A DNA stretch of 64,000 nucleotides from Candidatus Cottocaccamicrobium excrementipullorum (lineage in GTDB: Bacteria > Bacillota > Clostridia > Lachnospirales > Lachnospiraceae). Shown in pieces: positions 23,764 through 31,507 of this stretch (positions are counted from its first letter, which is position 1; each line of letters starts with the position of its first letter). The notes below the pieces were generated by a model. The model did not search any database, was not told the DNA's origin, and saw nothing but the letters and a program-made list of their open reading frames with translations. The translations under genes and the position numbers were made by a program. The stretch lies in contig DVFL01000039.1 in the NCBI GenBank assembly GCA_018713255.1, positions 1 through 64,000 of the forward strand. Direction: 5' to 3'.

Positions 23764-25128
23764 TCATCCATTTGCCAATTTCATCTCCTGAATGCACTTT
23801 CTCCTCACAAACCAGAAGCACACTGCCTGCATCACAATCGTAGCGATCCAGGAACCTGGATACGAGATAAACAAAAAATACAAGGACTTGTGCTGTGGGA
23901 AAAATACATAGATCCACAAAATTCTGGTTCCCACTGTTCCAATCACCGATAAAATCATAGGAACAGCTGAATGTCCCATTCCCCGCATTGCCCCTGGAAA
24001 TAGATCCATAATGCCGCAGAGAAAATAAGGAACCGTGGTAATGGCCAAAATTTCCAAACCACACTGAATCACTTCCGGGTCCGCCGTGTAAATGCTGAGG
24101 ATCTGAGAACCGAATACATAGGCGCCCACTCCCAGCACAGCCGCCGCGCCGGCGGACAGCAGAATACAGTCCAGAAGTACCCGGTCCATTCTCTTTAATT
24201 TCCCTACACTGTAATTCTGGCTGGTAAAGCTCATGCAGGCCTGGGTTACCGCGTTCACCGCCACATATAAAAATCCCAGAATATTATTGGCTGCCGTATA
24301 GCCTGCCATGGCAGTGGATCCAAAGGAATTCACTGAAGACTGAAGCAGCACATTGGAAAAAGTAATGACCGTGCTCTGAATTCCAGCAGGAATTCCCACC
24401 TGAAAAATCCGCTTAAGATAGATTCCCTTAATTCCCAGCCGTGAAAAACTCAGGCGGTAGCTTCCCTCTGATCTGCAGAGACAGCGGATCACTAAAATAC
24501 AGGAAATCATCTGAGAAGTCACAGTGCCGATGGCCACACCGGCCACTCCCAAAGGAATCACAATCACCAAAAGAAGATCCAGAACCACATTGGCCAAACC
24601 GGCTGCCAGCAAGAAAAGCAGCGGCCGCTTGGTATCTCCCACCGCCCGCAAAACAGCGGCTCCATAGTTGTAAAGCATGAAAAAAGGCATTCCCATAAAA
24701 TAAATTCTCATGTATACAGCAGACTGGTCGATCACATCTGACGGCGTTGCCATCAGCTCCAAGGCAAACCGGGAGGCTCCTACCCCCACGAAGGCCATTG
24801 CAATTCCGCTGATTAAAGCCAGGCTAATGGCTGTATGCACCGCTTCAGACATTTCCTTTGCCTTACCTGCCGCAAAATATCTGGCGGCAAGAACATTCGC
24901 TCCCAGGGAAATTCCGATAAACAGATTGGTGAAAATATTAATCAGAGCCGTGGTGGCGCCTACTGCCGCAAGCGCTTGGCTTCCGCTGAACCTTCCCACC
25001 ACAATAATGTCCACCGCATTAAACATCAGCTGCAGAATGCTGGAAATCATTAGCGGGAGGGAAAAAGAAATCAGTTTGTCCATGATAGAGCCATTGCACA
25101 TATCGATTTCATATTTGCCCGTCTTCAC
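23764..25128 (-). CDS. MATE family efflux transporter
   Basis: About 454 residues with twelve likely membrane helices. The start is placed at the GTG at 25128 because a perfect AAGGAGG lies eight bases upstream, while an ATG at 25155 lies in front of that site and lacks one. The first helix region (KLISFSLPLMISSILQLMFN) and NAVDIIVVGRFSGSQALAAV are characteristic. It would export drugs or cationic metabolites using a cation gradient. It is not closely similar to the MATE protein at 7218 outside family motifs. It shares a bidirectional terminator with the phosphatase gene and lies between the two inverted tRNA-Thr genes. No regulator is adjacent. Confidence 0.9.
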   Translation of the reverse strand: MKTGKYEIDMCNGSIMDKLISFSLPLMISSILQLMFNAVDIIVVGRFSGSQALAAVGATTALINIFTNLFIGISLGANVLAARYFAAGKAKEMSEAVHTAISLALISGIAMAFVGVGASRFALELMATPSDVIDQSAVYMRIYFMGMPFFMLYNYGAAVLRAVGDTKRPLLFLLAAGLANVVLDLLLVIVIPLGVAGVAIGTVTSQMISCILVIRCLCRSEGSYRLSFSRLGIKGIYLKRIFQVGIPAGIQSTVITFSNVLLQSSVNSFGSTAMAGYTAANNILGFLYVAVNAVTQACMSFTSQNYSVGKLKRMDRVLLDCILLSAGAAAVLGVGAYVFGSQILSIYTADPEVIQCGLEILAITTVPYFLCGIMDLFPGAMRGMGHSAVPMILSVIGTVGTRILWIYVFFPQHKSLYFLFISYPGSWIATIVMQAVCFWFVRRKCIQEMKLANG

Positions 25129-25228
25129 CTTTGTATCCTCCTTAACCTTGCACATTATGAAGCTGCCCTTCTCTCCGAAAGGTGCTCTCGATTCACCCTG
25201 GATATCTTACTCCCTTCCCGGGACTCAG

Positions 25229-25573
25229 TCAAGAATTATTCTGTTTTCTCATAAGCTTGAGCAGATACCGTTTCCTGTACTTTAATTCTGCATATTTCAT
25301 CACTTTATTGTAGTACAAGGGATTTCCCGCTCCGCCCAGGATCCCTACCACCGGCAGACCTTGGATAAATTTTAAAAGCACCATATCCATGGCGAAGGCA
25401 TCGGCTGTCCGGCCAGTCTGCTCCTTCACTTTTTCCTCGAGGGTCTTCTTCCACTGAGGCGTCCTCCCTTTTATGGCAGCCCGCCGCAATGCTTCCTCCT
25501 GCCGATCTATAACAGACAATTCCTTTTCAATGGCTTTCTCATGCCGCCTGCCCTTTGGTTTCGTCATTACCAT
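25229..25573 (-). CDS. Short EcsC-like protein, apparently missing its middle
   Basis: About 114 residues from the ATG at 25573 (a GGGAG site precedes; a GTG at 25591 and ATG at 25567 are alternatives). The N-terminus (ELSVIDRQEEALRRAAIKGR, PQWKKTLEEKV) and the C-terminus (LLKFIQGLPVVGILGGAGNP, YYNKVMKYAELKYRKRYLL) resemble the two ends of clostridial EcsC-family proteins, which usually exceed 200 residues. The join near residue 65 is in frame. Inference: an internal deletion, or a naturally short relative. The C-terminal hydrophobic segment could insert in the membrane. No function can be given. It is transcribed toward the MATE gene, about 100 bases away. Confidence 0.55.
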   Translation of the reverse strand: MVMTKPKGRRHEKAIEKELSVIDRQEEALRRAAIKGRTPQWKKTLEEKVKEQTGRTADAFAMDMVLLKFIQGLPVVGILGGAGNPLYYNKVMKYAELKYRKRYLLKLMRKQNNS

Positions 25574-25776
25574 GCTCTCCCGCCTTTCCACAGTTTTTCC
25601 TTTCCTTACCCCTTATCCTTAATATCACCATTATATTCTTCATTCCCTTCTTTTTCCAGTCCTGATCTTCCGTTATTTCTCTCCAAACTTGGCCGATCTG
25701 TCCATTAATGAGAACACCTTCAAATTTCCCCTTATCCCGTTTCCAGAAATTTTCTTAAAAAAATTTCAAAATTGTC

Positions 25777-25805
25777 TTGCACAATTCGAAAACTTATGGT
25801 AGACT
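25777..25805 (+). promoter_or_regulatory. Promoter of tRNA-Thr (right copy)
   Basis: TTGCAC (25777-25782), 17-base spacer, TAGACT (25800-25805). Confidence 0.65.
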
Positions 25806-25856
25806 ACATAGGTCGCCTGAAGTGAGCAATTACTTCTCCGGCAGAAAATATCAGAT

Positions 25857-25929
25857 GCTGCTGTGGCTCAGTCGGTAGAGCGTCGCATTGGTAGTGCGGA
25901 GGTCACGGGTCCGATTCCCGTCAGCAGCT
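25857..25929 (+). tRNA. tRNA-Thr (GGT), right copy
   Basis: Same cloverleaf as the left copy at 21553-21625: acceptor GCTGCTG/CAGCAGC and anticodon loop TTGGTAG. The bodies are identical but the orientation is opposite. The promoter differs, while the 24 bases immediately upstream match at 22 positions. Confidence 0.97.
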
Positions 25930-25937
25930 TTTGTGAG

Positions 25938-25962
25938 AAACCCTGACTTGATCAGGGTTTTT
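25938..25962 (+). terminator. Terminator of tRNA-Thr (right copy)
   Basis: AAACCCTGA (25938-25946) and TCAGGGTTT (25952-25960) form a perfect stem followed by T residues. Confidence 0.8.
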
Positions 25963-25981
25963 CTGGTTATAAAGTGAATTT

Positions 25982-26009
25982 AAGCTGCCCTTAAGGGAGC
26001 AGCTTTTTT
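25982..26009 (+). terminator. Second rightward terminator
   Basis: AAGCTGC (25982-25988) and GCAGCTT (25999-26005), loop CCTTAAGGGA itself self-complementary, followed by a T run. Nothing else is seen between it and 26133. Confidence 0.65.
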
Positions 26010-26132
26010 CATTTCATGGGATTCTCAAGCCAAAAAGACTCGCCTCTTTGGCGCATTTTCTCAACATTCATCTGGCAGGAACCTTCCGCTCTAATCCTCA
26101 TATGATAAAGTAAAAAATCCACGAGGTCAGAT

Positions 26133-27155
26133 ATGGCTGAAAACGATTCCTATCAAACCCCTTCTTCTCTCTCAGATACCTCTGCCCCAACTTCCTCTCA
26201 TCCCTCTCTTTCCGGAGTCCGTTCCTGCGAAGAACCCGCTGGCTGGCACAGCCCTGCCCAGGGCGGAATGACTACCCCCATTTCCCCCAATGTCAGTGCT
26301 TTGTCCATCCAAAGGCAGGATGACGCCCGTTCAGGAGATTATGGTCTCACCACTCCCGTAGCGCCGGAGGGCGGACGGCCTGCAGTTACCCCGGAGGACG
26401 TTGGTTCTGGGAACAGCGGCATTACCACTCCTGTGGCGCCGGAAGGCGGACGGCCGGTGGCTCCCGGCGATGAATGGCCTGGTCTTCCCTCTTACCCCGG
26501 AGCCTGCTGCGGTCTGGTCCGCTTTCTTAATGCGTCCACCAACAATTTCCCGGTGAATTTTTCCATCGATGGCGTTACCTACGGTTCCGGATTTGGCTTC
26601 GGCGACAATTCCCTGTACCAGCAGATTTCCGACGGATTCCACACTGTTTCCGTTACCAGCGCCACCGCCATGGGCACCATTCTCCTCCAGCAGACCTTCC
26701 CCTTTACGCGAAACCAGAAAGTGACCATGGTACTGGTGGACGCCAGGGAAGGCGGCTTGGAAATGATTCAGATCTCCGACACTGGCTGTACCAGCATTCC
26801 TGCCGGTTACGGCTGTTACCGTGTGGTCAATGCCAGCTACAGCGGATCAAGCTACGATGTAAAGCTCTATAACGGCGACACCGTATTCCGAAACCTGCAG
26901 TTTACCCAGGCTTCCTCCTATAAACGCGCCTTGGCAGGCAACTATACTTTCTATCTTACCTCAGCCAATTTCTACAGTGTAATCCGGGAACTTCCTGTTA
27001 TTTTAATCAGTGCAGTAACTGGAATCAATCCCATGGCCACTCCCTTAACCTCCGCCAACGTTACCATTCAGGCAGGAATCAACACTACATCCTACGTTAT
27101 CGGCAACACCTGGTCCGCTTATCCTCTTCAAATGCTTACCTTAAACGACCAGTAA
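26133..27155 (+). CDS. DUF4397 domain protein with N-terminal repeats
   Basis: 340 residues with an ACGAGG site before the ATG. There is no signal peptide. Residues 1-115 are low complexity and contain three related units: GGMTTPISP, GLTTPVAPEGGRP and GITTPVAPEGGRP. The last two are encoded by near-identical 38-base stretches 75 bases apart (26343-26380, 26418-26455). From about residue 128 (CCGLVRFLNASTNNFPVNFS) to the end there are DUF4397-type beta-sandwich modules, with a second beginning at YGCYRVVNASYSGSSYDVKL. DUF4397 proteins are often surface or spore-associated in clostridia; a Pro/Thr linker without export signal fits a spore-coat role, as inference. It has no co-directional neighbour. 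Confidence 0.75.
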   Translation: MAENDSYQTPSSLSDTSAPTSSHPSLSGVRSCEEPAGWHSPAQGGMTTPISPNVSALSIQRQDDARSGDYGLTTPVAPEGGRPAVTPEDVGSGNSGITTPVAPEGGRPVAPGDEWPGLPSYPGACCGLVRFLNASTNNFPVNFSIDGVTYGSGFGFGDNSLYQQISDGFHTVSVTSATAMGTILLQQTFPFTRNQKVTMVLVDAREGGLEMIQISDTGCTSIPAGYGCYRVVNASYSGSSYDVKLYNGDTVFRNLQFTQASSYKRALAGNYTFYLTSANFYSVIRELPVILISAVTGINPMATPLTSANVTIQAGINTTSYVIGNTWSAYPLQMLTLNDQ

Positions 27156-27164
27156 CCTGCCCTT

Positions 27165-27290
27165 TCAATTTTTCCGAGAATCCTGCTGCCGGATAGGCGG
27201 CACGCATTCCGGACTTTGCCATGCGCCGTCAAACCGCCGAGGGATGGCGGCACATAGCTGACGAAGGCTGAAAAAGATTGGAAGATTAAC
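27165..27290. other. GC-rich structured gap, possible dispersed repeat
   Basis: The 147 bases behind the DUF4397 gene are rich in self-complementary GC blocks, for example CCGCC-GAGGGAT-GGCGG (27233-27249) and related GGCGGC/GCCGTC pieces. No gene is supported. It looks like an intergenic repeat but only one copy is in the window. Confidence 0.3.
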
Positions 27291-27302
27291 CCAGAAATCC
27301 TA

Positions 27303-27360
27303 AAAAAAGACCGCAGAAAGCCAGGAGATGTTTCATCTCGCAGCTTTCTGCAGTCTTTTT
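27303..27360. terminator. Bidirectional terminator
   Basis: AAAGAC-C-GCAGAAAGC pairs with GCTTTCTGC-A-GTCTTT around an inner GAGATG...CATCTC stem. A run on the left and T run on the right serve the convergent DUF4397 and lactate dehydrogenase genes. Confidence 0.8.
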
Positions 27361-27394
27361 CTCTTTCTTCTCCCTCAGGGCGCATCTTCAATGA

Positions 27395-28348
27395 TTACAG
27401 CACGCCCTCAAAACTTTCTTTTAATATCCGGCAGGAGGCATCCATCTGCTCCAGCTCTTCCTGAAGCAGCGGAAGTTCCAATACTCTTTTGACGCCGTTT
27501 CCGTTAATTACACAGGGCACCCCGGCAAATACATCTTTCTGTCCGTACTCCCCGCGCAGCATGGCAGATACGGTAAGCACGCTGTTTTCATCCCCCAAAA
27601 CCGCCCTGGTAATCCTGGCTAAAGCCATGCCAATGCCATAGTAAGTAGCCTGTTTCGCCTCAATAATCTGATAAGCGGCGCCTTTTACCTGACCTGCAAT
27701 CTCCTGAAGTACGCTGCGGCTGATCTGCCGCATTGATCCTTCTCTTCCGCAAAGATCAAGAATAGGAAAGGTAGCCACCATAGCCTGGCTCCAGGGCACA
27801 AATTCACTGTCGCCGTGCTCTCCCATCACGTAAGCATGAACATTTTTCGGATCTACCTGAAGATACTCTCCTAAAAGATACCGCAGCCGGGCTGTGTCCA
27901 ACGCAGTGCCGCTTCCCAGCACCCGGCCTGGATTAAATCCGGACAGCTGACAGGTAATTCTGGTCATAATATCCACTGGATTAGTAGCCACCAGAAATAT
28001 TCCGTTAAATCCGCTCCTGGTCACCGGTTCTATAATGGAGCGAAATACTTCCCCGTTCCGTTTCAGCAGATTCAGCCTGGTTTCTCCAGGCTTCTGGGCC
28101 ACCCCGGCACAGATCACCACCAGATCTGCATTCTGACAGTCTTCATAGCTTCCCGCATAAATCTCCATATTTGACCCGGCAAAAGCCAATCCATGGTTTA
28201 AGTCCATTGCTTCTCCCATGGCCTTCTTTTCATTGACGTCAATCAGCACCAGCTCATCACAGGCAGTCTGATTCAACAGGGCGTAAGCATAACTCATGCC
28301 CACCATTCCGCAGCCTACCAGCGCAACCTTTCGCTTGTCTATCCGCAT
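27395..28348 (-). CDS. ldh: L-lactate dehydrogenase
   Basis: 317 residues from the ATG at 28348 (AAAGGAG upstream); the frame continues to 28411 but family length and the Rossmann start MRIDKRKVALVGCGMVGMSY support the shorter form. NAD-binding GxGxxG is GCGMVG. The substrate loop AGVAQKPGETRLNLLKRN has Gln at the LDH-specific position, which argues against malate dehydrogenase. The catalytic His lies in MGEHGDSEFVPWS. It reduces pyruvate to L-lactate with NADH in fermentation, usually under fructose-1,6-bisphosphate control. It is transcribed alone or at the far end of the pilus cluster, 163 bases behind the pilT-like gene start side; its own stop faces a bidirectional terminator. Confidence 0.93.
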   Translation of the reverse strand: MRIDKRKVALVGCGMVGMSYAYALLNQTACDELVLIDVNEKKAMGEAMDLNHGLAFAGSNMEIYAGSYEDCQNADLVVICAGVAQKPGETRLNLLKRNGEVFRSIIEPVTRSGFNGIFLVATNPVDIMTRITCQLSGFNPGRVLGSGTALDTARLRYLLGEYLQVDPKNVHAYVMGEHGDSEFVPWSQAMVATFPILDLCGREGSMRQISRSVLQEIAGQVKGAAYQIIEAKQATYYGIGMALARITRAVLGDENSVLTVSAMLRGEYGQKDVFAGVPCVINGNGVKRVLELPLLQEELEQMDASCRILKESFEGVL

Positions 28349-28511
28349 GCTCTTCTCCTTTCTCCCTCTGTCCAGGGCTGCAAGGTACTGCCTGCGCAAC
28401 CGCTCATCCAAGTTTTGCCGCAGACAGCTCTCCAGTCATGCCATAAAATCTGACGGCTGACTTTCCGTAATAGTATGGGCAGATTCGCATTCCTTATGCG
28501 CCTGTAAGGAT

Positions 28512-29579
28512 TCACATCCGGCTGATTTTTTTCTCCATCAGTTCGCTGTTGCTGCTGTGAAGAACCGCTTCCTCCCTGGTTATTTTCCCCTGGCGGTAAA
28601 GAGCCAGAAGACTGGTATCCATCGAAACCATTCCCTCTTCTGCGGAAGTGGCGATCACTCCGTCAATCTGATGAATCTTGGATTCCCGGATCATATTGCG
28701 GATAGCATTATTCAAAAACATAATTTCCAGCGCCGGCACTTCTCCGACTCCATCTTTAAGGGGAATCAGCTGCTGGGAAACCACAGCCTGAAGGACCATA
28801 GACAGCTGAACTCTGATCTGTTCCTGCTGATTCGGCGGAAAACTGTCAATAATCCGGTCAATGGTATTTGCCGCACCGATGGTATGAAGAGTGGAAATCA
28901 CCAAATGACCTGTTTCCGCTGCTGTCATTGCAGTCCTGATCGTCTCAAAATCCCGCATTTCTCCTAACAGGATCACATCCGGAGCCTGACGAAGAGCCGC
29001 CCGCAGACCGCTCATATAACTTTCTGTGTCGCTTCCCACCTCCCGCTGGGTAACCACGCTTTTATGATGGCGGTGGAGATATTCGATAGGATCCTCCAAG
29101 GTAATCACATGGGCGTTTCTCGTTTCATTAATCTCATGGATAATGCAGGCCAGAGTCGTGCTTTTTCCGCTTCCTGCCGGCCCGGTTACCAGCACCAGAC
29201 CTTTGGTCATTCTGGAAATATCAATCACCTTTTGGGGAAGATGAAGGCTCTCAAAATCCGGCAGCTCAAACCGTACAATCCGGATAATCGCCGCCAGCGA
29301 ACCTCTCTGGCGCATCACGCTGGCTCTGAAACGAGACAATCCGCTGATGGCAAAGGAAAAGTCATCGTCTCCCTTCTCTTTTACCTTGGTCATATCCCGA
29401 TTGCCCGCTATTTCATAAATCTGCGTAATCATCTCATCCATCTCGTCGGGATAAATCTTTGTCTCTCCCTGATACATAATCCGGCCGCCAATTTTATAAG
29501 AAAAGGGCATGCCAGGCACTAAAAAAACATCTGAAGCGTTCTTTTTCACCGCCTCCTGCAGCAGCTGCTGTACATTCAT
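28512..29579 (-). CDS. pilT: PilT-type retraction ATPase
   Basis: 355 residues from the ATG at 29579 with GGGAGG upstream. The N-terminal PAS-like domain (KNASDVFLVPGMPFSYKIGG) is followed by the RecA core: Walker A GPAGSGKST (133-141), Asp box near HVITLEDPIEYLHR, Walker B DVILLGEMRD (201-210), His box STLHTIGAANTIDR, and AIRNMIRE (292-299), the motif needed for retraction in PilT. The zinc-binding and N1 domains of PilB are absent. It would act as a cytoplasmic hexamer on the GspF-like platform protein. It is the last gene of a cluster that contains no PilB/GspE ATPase, which is unusual. Confidence 0.92.
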   Translation of the reverse strand: MNVQQLLQEAVKKNASDVFLVPGMPFSYKIGGRIMYQGETKIYPDEMDEMITQIYEIAGNRDMTKVKEKGDDDFSFAISGLSRFRASVMRQRGSLAAIIRIVRFELPDFESLHLPQKVIDISRMTKGLVLVTGPAGSGKSTTLACIIHEINETRNAHVITLEDPIEYLHRHHKSVVTQREVGSDTESYMSGLRAALRQAPDVILLGEMRDFETIRTAMTAAETGHLVISTLHTIGAANTIDRIIDSFPPNQQEQIRVQLSMVLQAVVSQQLIPLKDGVGEVPALEIMFLNNAIRNMIRESKIHQIDGVIATSAEEGMVSMDTSLLALYRQGKITREEAVLHSSNSELMEKKISRM

Positions 29580-29652
29580 TATTTTTCCTCCCACTGATTT
29601 CACCGCCGAACCGTTATAAACTGCAGCCGGCCAATAATGGTCCTCCTCACTT

Positions 29653-30111
29653 CTATTGTCCATCCCACACAGGAAGGTTCTGGTCAATTTCGTAATCTTC
29701 TACATTCACAACCCTCCACTCCATCACCTTAAGCTGCTTCTCTCCCTCTTCCCAGGATAATCCTAAGACGATGGAAAGGGCCTGACCATTCGCCATGGGA
29801 ATCTGGATCTCTGCCTGTTTCCTTTCCCCATTCCAGGCATCTCCCAGAGTTTCCCGGAGAAAAGCATCCGGATTATCCGGATGTTTTTCCAATGCCTGAG
29901 AAAATGCTCGGTCTGCTTCCATCAGAAACTCTTCTCCTTTTCCATCTGCCCGATAATATTCCGCCACCGCCTGCTCATTTCGTTCAGCAAGATCCAAATC
30001 CTTTTTGGCGCTGGATAAGGACAGCAAAGCGAAGGTACCCAGGCAAAGCACAATAAAGATTAAAATCAGAGAGGAGCTCCCTAAATTAACGCTTCTTCTC
30101 CTATTCCTCAT
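29653..30111 (-). CDS. Pilin-like membrane-anchored protein, function unknown
   Basis: 152 residues. A single hydrophobic helix at about 11-33 (LGSSSLILIFIVLCLGTFAL) follows a short Arg-rich tail, then an all-helical and beta exported domain. The layout fits a type IV pilin-like or pseudopilin protein, but there is no Glu at +5 after the Gly, so ordinary prepilin peptidase recognition is doubtful; GspK-like minor pseudopilins also lack it. Residues 40-75 (AERNEQAVAEYYRADGKGEE) look helical. It overlaps the upstream gene by eleven bases and precedes pilT by 73. Probable minor component of the pilus-like apparatus (context inference). Confidence 0.7.
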   Translation of the reverse strand: MRNRRRSVNLGSSSLILIFIVLCLGTFALLSLSSAKKDLDLAERNEQAVAEYYRADGKGEEFLMEADRAFSQALEKHPDNPDAFLRETLGDAWNGERKQAEIQIPMANGQALSIVLGLSWEEGEKQLKVMEWRVVNVEDYEIDQNLPVWDGQ

Positions 30112-30553
30112 CCGGCGTCTCCCCCTCTCCCCGATAATCCTTCACCTGAAGTTTTTCCAGCAAGACCGGGGTTCCATCCGCTGTGTTAACGCTGCCCCTA
30201 TATCCTTCTCCGCGCATCAGACGAATGTCCAAACAAAATAATCCTGTTGTCTCTTCCCGGCAGGAAAGTTCCGCCATATACCAAGCATCCGCCGCCTCTT
30301 TCTGATCATGATCCAGGTTCCAGTTCTGGTCAAAATAAAGCTCTCCTTCCCCGGAAATCTGCCCGTCCTTCCACATCTCTCCAAGGTTCTGGGCCGCCAG
30401 GACCGCCTGATTTTTTTCTCTGGCCATTCGGCTCAAAGAATCTGCCTGGACAAAGGCCCGGACACAGACTGCGGCGCACAAAAGAAAAAAACCGCAGACC
30501 ATGATCATTTCCATGAGGAAAATTCCTGAACCGCTTTTCTTTGTATCTCTCAT
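30101..30553 (-). CDS. Prepilin-like protein with canonical cleavage motif
   Basis: 150 residues. The leader KKSGSG is followed by IFLMEMIMVCGFFLLCAAVC: cleavage after Gly10 would leave Glu15 at position +5 of the mature protein, exactly the class III prepilin rule. The hydrophobic helix extends to about residue 33; the remainder is a small soluble domain ending in an acidic tail. This is the best candidate for a true (pseudo)pilin in the cluster. No prepilin peptidase gene is in the window, so processing needs one elsewhere. The start overlaps the DUF4860 gene stop by four bases, and the stop overlaps the next gene. Confidence 0.75.
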   Translation of the reverse strand: MRDTKKSGSGIFLMEMIMVCGFFLLCAAVCVRAFVQADSLSRMAREKNQAVLAAQNLGEMWKDGQISGEGELYFDQNWNLDHDQKEAADAWYMAELSCREETTGLFCLDIRLMRGEGYRGSVNTADGTPVLLEKLQVKDYRGEGETPDEE

Positions 30554-31131
30554 CCCTCTTCTCCTTTTTTCTCCGCAGCTTCCTGTCCTTCACTCTCATT
30601 TCCAGTTCTCCCGCAGCACCGCAAAGAAAGAGTAAGCTTTCCCCCGCCTTCTCCCTCTGTACAAATGGTAATCCGTCTTCCATCTGCGCTCTGTTCTGCC
30701 CAAAAACCATCGCATTCCAAAACAGGAAGTCCGTCTGAAAGTCCAAGGCCGTCTGCCGGATCAAAAAACAGTTCCCGGATGCTCCCCTCGTACCAGTAAA
30801 TCCAGGAAACGTAATTTCCCCCATCTGCAGAGTATTGAAGCTCCAGTACGGGAACGCCTTCCATTCTTCTGACGCTCACCGCCCCCTCCAGATCTCCCTG
30901 GCGGATCTTATTGGCCACATACTGAAGAGCCACACTGCCAGTAAAATTTTCCTGAGAACGGCGGTTGATATTTTCATAGACCTTCCCGCCGATTAACACC
31001 GTAAACAAGGCGCACAGTACAAACCCAAGAAAAAGGAGCATGGTAAACAGAAGGTTCACAGATCCTGCCTGTTCCCTTCTGCTTCCCGCTCCTTTTCTTC
31101 TCCTGCTGCTATCTTTGTCCTTTTCCGTCAT
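30550..31131 (-). CDS. DUF4860-like membrane-anchored protein
   Basis: 193 residues. A basic N-terminal tail of ~22 residues (KDSSRRRKGAGSRREQAG) is followed by one membrane helix (SVNLLFTMLLFLGFVLCALF) and an exported domain with YVANKIRQGDLEGAVSVRRM and YVSWIYWYEGSIRELFFDPA. I recognise it as the DUF4860 type found in Lachnospiraceae pilus-like clusters; by topology it resembles a minor pseudopilin without the +5 Glu. It is translationally coupled to the prepilin-like gene (four-base overlap). The extreme C-terminus is Glu/Lys-rich. A structural role at the tip or base is inference. Confidence 0.75.
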   Translation of the reverse strand: MTEKDKDSSRRRKGAGSRREQAGSVNLLFTMLLFLGFVLCALFTVLIGGKVYENINRRSQENFTGSVALQYVANKIRQGDLEGAVSVRRMEGVPVLELQYSADGGNYVSWIYWYEGSIRELFFDPADGLGLSDGLPVLECDGFWAEQSADGRRITICTEGEGGGKLTLSLRCCGRTGNESEGQEAAEKKGEEG

Positions 31132-31165
31132 CTTCGGTCCCTTCCTGCTTCCATACAGCGCGTCA

Positions 31166-31495
31166 TCACCGAGAAATAGGAATTACGGTAATCTCCGGCA
31201 TTATATTCGAAGCAAAGCCCTCATAAAATACATTATATCTTTCCCGGTCAATCTGTACGCCGTAATTCTCTTCCAGATATTCCACACTGGGAGGATACCG
31301 TCCCTCGATGGCATAGCACTGCACTGATGCCCTGGCAATGGCCTCTCTCAGAGTCTTATGGCCTTCTGCTCCTGCCTTTCCGGAAAAAGATAAGGCGCCT
31401 GCTGCAAAGGCGCCCATTATCCCCAGAAAAAACACTGCCGACCCCAGAAATCCCACGCTCTTTGCTGTGTTTCTTTCTTTGCGTTGGACTCTCAT
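31166..31495 (-). CDS. Small membrane-anchored protein of the pilus-like cluster
   Basis: 109 residues. A basic tail (MRVQRKERNTAKS) precedes a single hydrophobic helix (VGFLGSAVFFLGIMGAFAAG), then a short exported domain containing CYAIEGRYPPSVEYLEENYG, which recalls the helix-loop of GspG/ComGC-like pseudopilins. No Glu follows the candidate Gly at +5. It lies twelve bases behind the GspF-like gene and 34 before the DUF4860 gene, so it is surely part of the operon. Function unknown; a minor pilin or assembly factor is the natural guess. Confidence 0.7.
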   Translation of the reverse strand: MRVQRKERNTAKSVGFLGSAVFFLGIMGAFAAGALSFSGKAGAEGHKTLREAIARASVQCYAIEGRYPPSVEYLEENYGVQIDRERYNVFYEGFASNIMPEITVIPISR

Positions 31496-31507
31496 CTCCA
31501 GCCTCCT

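Noticed and set aside
27128-27391. 87-codon minus-strand frame in the structured gap
   Set aside because: It crosses a bidirectional terminator and the end of the DUF4397 gene; likely chance.
27395-28348. Malate rather than lactate dehydrogenase
   Set aside because: The specificity position in AGVAQKPGETR is Gln, as in LDH, not Arg as in MDH.
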